Source: Agapanthus africanus (lineage: Eukaryota > Streptophyta > Magnoliopsida > Asparagales > Amaryllidaceae). From it: a DNA stretch of 64,000 nucleotides. Below, in pieces: positions 45,472-55,120 of the stretch (positions are counted from its first letter, which is position 1; the number at the start of each line of letters is the position of its first letter). Under the pieces are notes generated by a model. It saw nothing but the letters and a program-made list of their open reading frames with translations. It was not told the DNA's origin and did no database searches. Where the stretch lies: the NCBI GenBank assembly GCA_030015575.1, contig CM057338.1:634190189-634254188 (forward strand), read 5' to 3'. A program made the translations under genes and the position numbers.

Positions 45472-47685
45472 TGTTGGAGATAGTGCCCTCAGAGTCAATT
45501 ATTGGATCACAGGCAAGTGATTGCACTGATTGAGGGAGGACCTATCCCGGTACGACAGTCTTACTCGAGATGATTGTATGCTATCTGGTTTACCTATATC
45601 ATCGTGTACTGTTTCAGGTGACCTTACAGTTCACTATTACACGTTGATAGAGCCCCTAGGATTCTTGCTTGACTGCCAGCAGTATGAAGGCGATCATATA
45701 AGTGGGAGCTGGTAGTCTATAAGCACATCCTTAAATAGTCCCTAGTCGTGGGAGTTTCGAGACAGGGCATCGATTCTCCAGAGTAGACTAGTGTATACAG
45801 TCGAGACCCCGACGAGGGGCGGTGGCCGGTCTCACAAGCCACTGGTGTCAGTTGGTTCACCTAAGATGTATACAGGTGCTCATTGGGTTATGAGTACACC
45901 GGACAGGACTCGCCGGGAACATGCTAGTTGGTCTTATACCTGACGTCAGATAGCAGTTCCCTGGTGACATGTGTACAGGTTAGTTCATCGACCTGAGATC
46001 GTCATTTGTCTCGTGTGAGTTCCCACTGTGCTTTGATTACTACCCTACCACGGCTCAAAGGAGTCGTGCAAACAGGTTTTAGTTGGGTACAGTCCCGAGC
46101 CACATGGAGGCAGTGAGCGGATCTTCAGGGGTACGTCTCTTCCGGTATTGGGGGTGAGGTCGCGCTGTGTCTAGGAGAGCCATTACACGAAGTCCTTGGC
46201 TAAGACAGGAGATTTACTGGTAGGTATTCCAGTAGTATCTCAGGGTGTTCTGGGCTACACTCCGACACGACTTGTACCGCTTTTGGGGGTCTGACATTTA
46301 CCAACCCCCTAGGCCCGCCATGCGATGCTCATAGATGAACGGACCGGACTGTACGGATATTGTCATTGACAGGCTCAGTAGGGTGTCAGGATGAGTTCGC
46401 TCATCGACGTCCCTTTTGGTCAATAGCTGGTAGCCCGTTACGTATTGGCTTATACCTCTGACGAGCTAGTGGTTAAATCCACAGCCATAGTATTGACGAG
46501 TCTTTAGAGTCCACCACACTTTCAGTTATTCAAGCTTTCGGGCGAATCGCTGTAGAGGCCGTAAGGAGATATGGCAGGGTCCGATCAGATACGTGCGGTA
46601 TTGCACGGATCAGGATCGGACGGTTAGTACTAGAGGCCGTATAGATATATGGAAAGGTTCGATCGGATACGTGCGGTATTGCACGGATCAGGATCTAACG
46701 GATATTACTAGCCGGTTTTGGTTTAAGCCGGATCCTAGTTTAGTACAGTGTAGATTTTGTCTCATTGCATTTGTATCCGGTCGGAATACAGATGCGGGTG
46801 TGTATGCACAGTTTAGGGGTTTTCCTGTAATTTATTACGGGACCAGTTTTCTGGAGTTGCCAGTTTGCATTCCGTTCCGGCCGGTTTTCCTTTGTTCTTT
46901 CCCGGCCGGACTTTTCCGATGGAGGGGGTTATTTGCAATTGTGCAAATAACATTTGTGGAGGGGGTTTCTTGCTAATGTTTTCATTATGATAGGATAAGC
47001 ATCCTTGCTTTTTCATGATGGTTTTTGCATTAATGAGATTTGAAAGGGTATGGTTTTGATGTGAATTAAGTTATGGTTGATGTTTGTTTATGGTCACCTC
47101 TTCTCATCTCCTACCATCACATCCCTCTTGGATTATGTTTTCTCTCCACCACCATTTCCCACAAGATATGGCCGGCCACAATTTTGAGGGAGTGAGAGAG
47201 AGAGTTTCATTTTGTGAGCTTGTGGCATTTTATCTTCATCTCAATTTCCTTGCATGAAAAATGAAAGCACCATTTTTCTTGACCTCATTCCTCCATCTAC
47301 AAAGGCAACAAAATCCCAAATGAGACACAACCCTACACATTCTACAGCAAATCTTGGGCATGTCGACTTGCCAGCTTCATGCCCGAGTTGCCTCGGTATA
47401 GAGGCGGGAGCCCGTAAAAGAAACAGGCGATGTGGTGCCCTTCCAGCGAGGAGGCGACGACCGGAGTTTCCGCGAGAGATCGGGACGACGACGAGAAGAC
47501 CGGAGGACTCGGATCACTCGGTATATCTCTTCCCATCTTGTTACTTTGCTAGATCTAGTTTAATGGCCCGATCTGGGGTTTAGTGCGCGGTGGTGCCGGT
47601 TTGCTAAGTTCGCAAAATTAAAGTTTATCACCGCTTCCGCATTTGGCCGTCGGATTGACGGCCGGGGCGCCGCCGTGCACTTACA
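45472..47685 (+). repeat. C2 3' LTR
   Basis: This 2,214-bp LTR ends CACTTACA before CATTT. The 78-bp tandem pair starts at 46554. Confidence 0.94.
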
Positions 47686-47690
47686 CATTT

Positions 47691-48540
47691 CCTATATCAA
47701 TAGCTGATCGGTTCAGGCACGTTATCTAAAAGCATATACATTCTAAATCAAACTACAGTTCCTTACGTACAGAACACACACGAGAGGAAGAATTCAGAAA
47801 TGAACGAATTCTTTTTGAGGCATTGTAGACTAGGTCATATCAATGCGACCCGACTAGCTAAGTTACAATTAGATGCATATTTAAATCAGTTTAAATTTAC
47901 ATCTTATGAAACTTGTCAGTCATGTCACAAAGATAAGATGACCATAGCTCCGTTTACTGGAAACAGAGAAAGAGTTAGTGAACTCTTGGGACTGATACAA
48001 AGTGATCCCCAGTCTACATATGCCAGGACCGGTTCTTTGTACTTCATTACATTCACTGATGATCTCTCAAGATTCGGACACATGTTCCTGTTGGAACACA
48101 TGTCTGAAGTTTTTAAGAAATTCAATGAATATAAGTTAGAAGTAGAGAACCAAATACAGGTATAAGTATTATGTCCTATGATGAGATCAGGGAGGAGAAT
48201 ACTTGTGCATGGAATTCTTGGACTATTCTAAAGGAGAATGAGATTCTCTCTCTGTGTTACTCCTCTGTATACACCATAACACAACGGTGTATCGGGGCGG
48301 AGCAATCGCGCCCTATATGATATGGTGCGCTCTATGATGAGTACTACTGAGTTACCTATTTCTTCTTGGGGGTTGTGCACTTGAGAAGCCGTATACCTAT
48401 TGAATTAGGTTCGAATCAGATCATTGCCTACCACTCCATATGAGATATGGTATGGGAAGAACCCATATCTTAAGTAAATTAAGATTTGGGATTGTCCAGC
48501 CTATGTCAAAAGCAAAATCCGGACAAGATCGAGGCAAGGT
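47691..48540 (+). pseudogene. A1 integrase remnant
   Basis: The readable part (47800..48165) has the N-terminal zinc-finger residues HCRLGH and CQSC, then LGLIQSDP, which keeps the first catalytic Asp, and FITFTDDLSRFGH. After 48165 the core is frameshifted several times. Only fragments such as GGGAGGAGAATACTTG, matching the second catalytic motif, can be traced. It cannot make a working integrase. Confidence 0.85.
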
Positions 48541-49396
48541 CAGTTTTGTAGAACTGGAAAGGAATTCCAGCTATATAAACTACAGCTGATGATTTGATAG
48601 AACTAAAGGATTCAATAGTCCCCGATGAACCCCAGCCTCTCCGCCGATCTGGCAGGGTTCCTCATCCGCCTGAGAGATACTTCGGTTTCTCGATGACAGT
48701 GGGAGCGAGGAATGCATCATGAGATGATGACCCAACTAGTTTCGAGCAGGCCATCGAGAGTAGAGACTCTGTAAGAATGGCTGGATGCTTAGCGATCTGA
48801 GATGGAATCCATGTACACCAACAAAGTATGGACTTTGGATGCTATATCTGAAGGGTTAAATCCCCATCAGGAGCAAGTATATCTTGAGAAGATTACTTGG
48901 TGTAGATGGAAAAGTTGAGACTTTCAAAGCTAGACTTGCTAATGGTTTTCAACATCGACCAGGCGTGGATAATGATGAAACCTTTTTCCAGTGGCTATGA
49001 TTAAGTCCATCCGGATCCTACTTAACATTGCTACATACCATGACTACGATATCTGGTGGTTGGGTGTCATGACTGCTTTTCTAAATACTGATTTAGAAGA
49101 GAACGTCTATAATTATACAGCAAGAGGGCTTCGTAGACAGTGGGAGCAGCGGAAACGTGTGCAAGTTGCTTTACAGGATAAAGCAGGCATCGCGAAGTTG
49201 GAACGTCTGTTTTGATGTGCTAGTCAAAAAGTTTGACTTCATCAAAATGGTAGATGAACCTTGTGTATACAAAAAGGTAGTAGAGAGTATGGTGGTGATC
49301 CTCGTAGAGTACGTGGATAACATACTCTTAATAGGAAAAGAGTTTCCTATGCTACGCACGGTCAATCTCCTCTTATCACATGGATTCTCCATATAG
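48541..49396 (+). pseudogene. A1 reverse transcriptase remnant
   Basis: Frames at 48991..49215 and 49157..49396 overlap and together show SIRILLNIATYHDYDIW, TAFLNTDLEENVY and KQASRSWNVCFD. The first catalytic Asp is lost (D reads MDVKTAFL, A1 reads LGVMTAFL). YMDD reads YVDN (49310..49321). A short deletion before KQASRSW breaks the frame. A2 has the same three lesions, so they were present before either copy inserted. Confidence 0.87.
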
Positions 49397-49963
49397 GATC
49401 AAACTGATACCTCCTAAATCCTGGGTTTTGGATCTATGAGATAGATCTAAATGGATATTAGGATTCTCACTAGGTGCAGTAAGATGGTATCAATCGATCC
49501 TGGGAAGAATCACTGGAAAAGTTCCAGGGTGATAAGGACGACTGAATGTCAGTCGCAGGCATTGTCTTTACCCTCAGTGGAGGGACGGGATATTGGAAGA
49601 GTTCCAAGCTAGATACCGTGGCAAACTAGACGATAAAGACTGGTGACATCGCTATCAAAGATACTACCAAAGAGGAAGTTTGGGTGTATATTAGTTCGTG
49701 AGATGAACTAGGTTCCTACCATTGTGTGACAATGGAAGTGTAGCTTTGGCCCAGGAACCCCGATCCCATCAGTGACCCAGAGATATTCTAAGGCAGCATC
49801 ACCTGATCATGGAGATAGTTGATCTCCAGGGTGATCGAGGTTAGGAGAGTAGACTCAGAGGACAACACGGCGGATCCACTCATAAAGGCCTTTTCCCAGA
49901 GAGAGACTTTTATGGGATGGTTGAGTATGAGATACTGCAACCACTGCTACAGATGGACCTAGT
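49397..49963 (+). pseudogene. A1 RNase H remnant
   Basis: Only fragments align with D, such as VFTLSGG followed by YWKSSKLDTVAN near 49565..49627 and the GCGGATCCACTC block near 49870. There are stops and frameshifts throughout. The polypurine tract follows at 49964. Confidence 0.8.
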
Positions 49964-49976
49964 GCAAGTGGGAGAT
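49964..49976 (+). other. A1 polypurine tract
   Basis: GCAAGTGGGAGAT abuts the 3' LTR start TGTTAGTTATATG. Confidence 0.9.
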
Positions 49977-52699
49977 TGTTAGTTATATGTATGCCCTAGA
50001 GGCCATTACTGTACATGAGATGTATATTGTAGTGGATGCTGGGACATATATAGGTAGGACTTTCTTGCTCGACATGATAGTACGCTATCTGGTTGCTCTT
50101 TATCTTAACATGTATACTGATTGTCTCTCTGTTACATGTTGATAAAGCCCTTAGGATATGTGCTCGACTTCCAGGACTATGATGCAGATCATACTGGTGG
50201 GGTCTGGATAGTCAGTGAGTACATCCTTCAATGTTCCTAGTCGTGGGAATATCGAGACGGGGCATCGATATTCCAGAGTAGACTAGCGTATATATTCTCG
50301 ATCCATGTGATGGGCGATGGATGATCCCATATCCATTGGTGTTTGACATCAGAGATGGTATGCGGGTGCTCAGAGGTGACTGGGTACACTGAACGGACTC
50401 GCCGAGAACTCCCAGATGGTATTATACCTTACGTCAGATGGCAGTTCTCTGGTGACACTGGTACAGCTTAGTCTATTGACCCGAGATCATCATAGAGTCT
50501 TGTGTGTCTCCCACTGTGCTTTGATCTCCACCCTACCACGGCTGTACCGAGTCATGCAAACAGGTGGTTTTTGGGTACAGTCCCGATTCATATGGAGGCA
50601 ATGAGAGATAGGAGGGGATTCGTCTCTCCCGGTATTGGGGGTTGATGTTGCGCTATGCTCGACTGGCCATAACTGGAAATTCCTGGCCAGGGTTGCACTG
50701 ATTTACTGGTAAGTGTTATCAGTAGTTTCATGCTTGTTATGGACCTTACATCGGCATGACTTATCAAGCTACTGGGGTCTGACGTTTACCACCCCTAGGC
50801 GAGATATACGACACATCAGACGAACAGACCGGACTGTGCGATAAGTGTTACTGGTTGGATTCACAGGAGTGTGAGCGGTCTTGCTCGTTGATCTTCTGAT
50901 CGCTCAATACCCGGGTGGCCGTTACGTTTAGCAGACTGCTTGCGGCTTGTGGGTGTTTTATATGATCATTACCTACTGCCGGCGTATTGACGAGTCTTTA
51001 GAGTCCTACACAGAGGTTTCCTGGCTCAAGCGAAACGAAATAGGAGCACATATGAGATATGCACGGGACCGAGAATAATACCAGTATGTGATACTGAATT
51101 CTATTCTCGCGATTTATATCATCGGACGGTTATCTGAGATATATCCGGGTTACCGAATCAAATGTTGTTCGATATATTGATACACTTGATATTAGTCGGT
51201 TATATGCGATATGACCGGATCATTAAATCAAGTATTGATTTAATGATTTAATGTATAATTATATATTTGATATATTACTTTACATTAACTAGTATTTGTT
51301 CACTTAAGATTGTTTTTCTCACATGATGTGCACAAGTTGTATATATGATATATGTTTGTGCACTAGTTTGTATCATGATTGATGATACATGCAAACTTGG
51401 GTGTGTGTATGATTTACACCATTTTTTAGGTTAATGGTTAGGGTTTTATTTACTTTATATATTTTGTTTTGTTAAAACAAAATGGTCTTTTTCTTTCACT
51501 TTGCTAGAAGCTTCATGATACTTCAAGCAAGCATCTTTGAAAAAGTCTACCATTTTGTTTTATCCTTTAACCTAACCATTACCTAAACCCTAGTTTACTC
51601 TCTACATGAGTTTACTCACCCATGGTTGCTAAATGATAAGTCTTCACTTGAATTTTCTTTTACACATAATTCATTTTCTATTCTCTTCTTCTTCTTCTTC
51701 ATGAAGAAAAAAGCTTGCTAGAAAATTCCAAGTGAAGAAATCAAGTGAGAAATCCAATTCTAAAGTGAACCCACTTCCTATTTCTTCATCCTCTACAACT
51801 TGCCATGTAGTAGCGTGTGTTATCTTCACAAATTTCATGACCTAGTGAAGATGGAGCTTGAGTTTGAGTCGCCTCGACGTAGATCATCTTCGGCATCGAA
51901 GTCAACAACCTAGCCCGCTCATTTCTTCGATTAAACCAACGCTAGAGTCCGGGATCCCGATGATCGCAGCGGAGGGACGTCAACACTGTTGGGGTAAAAA
52001 TTTATACCCCAGTTGACCAAGTCAAAATCCAAGTCAACCCCAAGCCAAGTGGGCCCAAGCCCAGACCCAGTGGGCCCATGCCCGAGTCGAGCCCGAACAT
52101 GAAGCGGCCGGCCTCCTCCACGCCAAGATAAAATTTTTGTAATAAATAATTTTGTTGTATTTCTTTTATTTTATTTATGGATGAATGTAAGAAAAATAGG
52201 CATAAAGCCAAATTTTTGTAAAGCCCATGGGTTATGTGCAAAAAGAAATGGCACATGAGCCATGAAATAGGCAAAATGCCATTTTGTGAAGCCCAAGGGG
52301 CTATTTGTAAAGTGTATGGCCTATAAAGGCAAGGATAATGAAATATCCCAACAACTTTTTCTCTCTCCAGAAATTTCTAGATCTGAGATCTCTTTCTCCT
52401 TCTTCAAGGTTCCAAAACCTTCTTCTTTCTCTGGAATTAAATCAAGAGTTCTACTCTCCTTTTTATAAAACAAATTAGTTTTTCACCACAAAACCCATCA
52501 AGGGGAACTCAGATCTTCCATTAAATCTCAAAAGGAAGAGATTTTTAAAAATCCCACATCTCTTGATCTTCAAGATCCAGCTAACAGAGGAGGAAGAAGG
52601 AGAACCCCTTTTACTAAACCCAACAAAAAAACACTCAGGAGTCTAACTCCTCTTTGATTTCTCTTCAGAGAAATATTTTTAGGCTAAAAGCCTCTTGTG

Positions 52700-53010
52700 C
52701 TCTCCAGCGCGCAGCGCAAGTGCGCAAAGCGCCCGCGTGCCGACACGTGGCGCGCGCGCTTGCGCACCTGCGCAAGTGCGCAAAGCGCCCGCGTGCCGAC
52801 ACGTGGCGCGCGCGCTTGCGCACCTGCTCAAGTGCGCAAAGCGCCCGCGTGCCGACACGTGGCGCGCGCGCGCTTGCGCACCTGCGCGCAGCGCTCTTGC
52901 GCAAAGCGCCCGCGTGCCGACACGTGGCGCGCTTGCGCACCTGCGCGCAGCGCTCTTGCGCAAAGCGCCCGCGTGCCGACACGTGGCGCGCTTGCGCCTG
53001 AGCGCACAGC
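52700..53010. repeat. Five-unit GC-rich minisatellite with G-box/ABRE cores in the solo LTR
   Basis: Five units of 56 to 65 bp each contain GTGCCGACACGTGGCGC. The CACGTG cores start at 52744, 52800, 52856, 52921 and 52980. CACGTGGC is the plant G-box and the ABA-responsive ABRE core. Alternating CG runs and CpG density are high. The long alanine/arginine frames on both strands here are produced by the repeat and are not genes. Confidence 0.85.
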
Positions 53011-53044
53011 GCCCAAGGTGCTGCCCCACGCATCCTTTGGATGC

Positions 53045-53100
53045 ATTTTCCCCTTTATTTATACATATATGTATATATATACATTTGTATACAAATGTAC
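53045..53100 (+). promoter_or_regulatory. Candidate TATA region of the solo LTR
   Basis: TTTATTTATACATATATG lies just after the G-box array, in the right relation for a U3 enhancer followed by a core promoter if the LTR reads on the plus strand. The start site cannot be set from sequence. Confidence 0.4.
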
Positions 53101-53324
53101 ACATACACATACTCCGCAACATTCTCCCCCTCCAAAAAAATTTTCGGGCCGGGGCGCTGCCCCGAACCCCGCAAGGGGGCTGCTAGCCCCCTTGACCCCC
53201 AGCCCGCTATCCGGGTAGCGGGACCCCCGTAAAAAACTCTGCGTGGCTCCAGATATATCCAAAACCCCCCTTTAAGAACAGAACACACGTACACTGCACA
53301 TTGAATTCGCATGACCAGTTTAAC

Positions 53325-53392
53325 CCGTTAATCGGAGGTTCCCTCGCCCCAAAGGCGAGGGGTAATTAACGGCAGCTTAGTCCGCGGCTGCC
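53325..53392 (+). ncRNA. Multi-hairpin block in the solo LTR
   Basis: CCGTTAAT (53325) pairs with ATTAACGG (53365), enclosing the perfect hairpin CCCTCGCC/GGCGAGGG (53341..53361). The hairpin GGCAGC/GCTGCC (53371..53392) follows directly and overlaps the first stem by two bases. Possible role in the R/U5 part of the RNA. Confidence 0.5.
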
Positions 53393-53718
53393 GGAGATTC
53401 GGATCCCCACAATCATTAAACCCCGGCCTACCCTAGGCAGGGGGAATCTGTAGTACGCCTGACAAGCGTGCGCGTATTCCCATCTCAATGGGGTGACGAA
53501 AAAACACCCTACAAACACTGAGCTAAAGAAGTGGAAGACCGGATCTACAAAGGTTGTAATCCCTTTCACTTGTAGTTAAAGTAGTTAAATTGCATGTATT
53601 TCGCCTTACCTCTAGTAACGATCTTGCATTAGGGTTTCTCGGCACATGAAAAATTTGATTTTGGCATGGTTGATGCCTTGTGGAACCTCATGAGTGTGCC
53701 TAGGAACCCTACACATCC

Positions 53719-54762
53719 CTTTTTGTTTATTCATTTCCTTTTCTTTTTCTTTTTCTTTTCTAATCTTTTCTTTTCATTTAAAACAAAGTCATGCCTGAAA
53801 AATATAGAAAAAGCCATGGTAGAAAATGTAAAAATGTGAAATATGACATGGTGCATGTCATGTGCACAAATCAAGCTTAATGCACGATTAGCGATATCTA
53901 ATCGAGATTAGCATTAAAATAGAATATAATCAATCATCAAAATTTATAATTTGCTTAAATCATATAAAACACCCTCATTTCAGTGATTTCTATAATTTTC
54001 CAAATATTTCCCCATTTATCGGTAATTAATTATACCGCATTAACAAATATTCATAGTATTTATTATTTAATTAAATAAATTCCCAAAAATAATATTTTAT
54101 TTTTCTGAAATGTTATATAAAATAAGTGGCATTAAACATTTAAAAGCAACGTCATATTTTCCCGAAAATTTCGGCAGAGTTTCCTTTGTAAATACTGGCC
54201 CCAAACAGGAATATATGTGAGTAATTCATAAAGGTATCCCCCAAGCGGGAGCTAGCTCTTCGCCAATTGGCAGAAACAACCACACAAGCAATATAATATA
54301 CAACGCCGAAGGGCAAGGATCTAAAACTCAGAAAGAAACCAACAAACTCAAGAAAATCAGAGAAGAATCATAATAATACAAGCGCGCGACTCTAAGTTCG
54401 AAAGAATATACATACTGGTCTTCTAAGTCTATCAAATAAAATACAAGTCCGGTTGATGGAGTTTACCAAATACAACTCTAAAATAAAAGTACAACGGTGG
54501 TCACGATGCAAGTGAACCCACATAACAAAGAAATCATCCGAAAAGAAGCAGTGTGCCAGCAAGCCGCAACAAAACCTGTACGGCAAAACCTGCAAGAAAC
54601 TGTGGCACAACGGGGGTGAGTTACCAACTCGTGAGTAGAAAACATCACTGAGAAGAAATCGCATGTATGACTCTCTCCTAGGTCATACAATAATATTCTC
54701 AGAAAATATAACCTGAAGCATATAATAATTGCAAGGGTAAACATCTAAACATAAGTGTAATA
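53719..54762 (-). repeat. Minus-strand B-like LTR sequence (host of A1 and A3)
   Basis: Read on the minus strand, 54170..54680 matches B LTR 7030..7580, with landmarks GTATGACCTAGG, ACTCACCCCCGTTGTGCC, GGCGTTGTATATTAT and CTCTGCCGAAATTTT. It is clearly more diverged than the two LTRs of B. The A/T-rich remainder (53719..54170) looks like such an LTR but does not align as a simple continuation, so there may be a rearrangement. No gene is seen. Confidence 0.7.
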
Positions 54763-55120
54763 TGTTAATGATATGTATGCCCTTGAGGCCATTACTGTAC
54801 ATACGATGTATATTGTTGTGGATGCTTGGACATATATAGGGGGACTTTCTTACTCAACATAATAGTATGCTATCGGTTGCTCTTTATCTTAACATATACT
54901 CTGATTGTCTCTATGTTATATGTTGATAAAGCTGTTAGGATGAGTACTTGACTACCAGGACTATGATGCAGATCATACTAGTGGTGACAGAGTAGTCGCT
55001 AAGTACATCCTTCAAATGTTCCTAGTTGTAGGTGTATCGAGATAGGGCATCGATATATAAGAGTAGACTAGCGTATAGCTTCTCGACCCATGTAGATGGG
55101 TGATGGATGATCCCATATCT
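54763..55120 (+). repeat. A3: partial A-type LTR, interrupted by A2
   Basis: It begins TGTTAATGATATGTATGCCC and follows the A LTR, with many differences, to GGATGATCCCATATC, where A2 is inserted. The rest of A3 should lie beyond the right edge of the window. It is more diverged from A1 than A2 is. Confidence 0.8.

Larger units (their letters stand above)
37527..47685 (+). mobile_element. Element C2: second copy of the non-autonomous C copia
   Basis: C2 runs from TGTTGGAGATAG to CACTTACA and is flanked by CATTT (37522..37526, 47686..47690). The LTRs are 37527..39740 and 45472..47685, both 2,214 bp. The 5,731-bp interior matches C1 nearly end to end, including the decayed pol and the ~300-bp repeats. 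A2 preserves the empty site (minus strand, 59634..59638). Confidence 0.94.
51987..53513. mobile_element. Solo LTR of an unrelated LTR retrotransposon
   Basis: This 1,527-bp unit begins TGTTGGGG, ends CCCTACA and is flanked by AACAC (51982..51986, 53514..53518). It has no primer site, polypurine tract or coding region, as expected after recombination between the two LTRs of a full element. A terminal palindrome GGGGTA...TACCCC lies at its left edge. It contains a GC-rich tandem array, a TATA-rich stretch and a structured 3' part. The family and strand are uncertain. Confidence 0.85.
144..53713 (+). mobile_element. Element A1: Ty1/copia (Angela/BARE-like) retrotransposon carrying five insertions
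   Basis: The element runs from TGTTAG (144) to CCTACA (53713) and is flanked by the 5-bp duplication CATCC. Its own DNA is the 5' LTR 144..2348, interior pieces 2349..2967, 14274..14316, 24439..27028, 37143..37526 and 47691..49976, and the 3' LTR 49977..53713. Subtracting the five insertions gives LTRs of 2,205 bp each and a 5,922-bp interior, close to the 5,960 bp of the uninterrupted sister A2. The primer site is at 2350 and the polypurine tract at 49964. The gag region is mostly deleted and pol is frameshifted, so A1 cannot encode its own machinery. The copia class follows from the order integrase before reverse transcriptase. The Angela/BARE placement rests on the LTR start motif, long LTRs and long leader, from memory of the family. 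Confidence 0.95.
49977..53713 (+). repeat. A1 3' LTR, split by a solo LTR
   Basis: The two LTR parts are 49977..51986 and 53519..53713. Removing 1,527 bp plus one AACAC restores 2,205 bp, equal to the 5' LTR. It ends CCCTACA before CATCC. Confidence 0.95.

Noticed and set aside
52654..53218. Long overlapping frames on both strands rich in Ala, Arg, Cys and His
   Set aside because: They are generated by the five-unit GC-rich repeat in the solo LTR, appear in several frames at once and have no domain.
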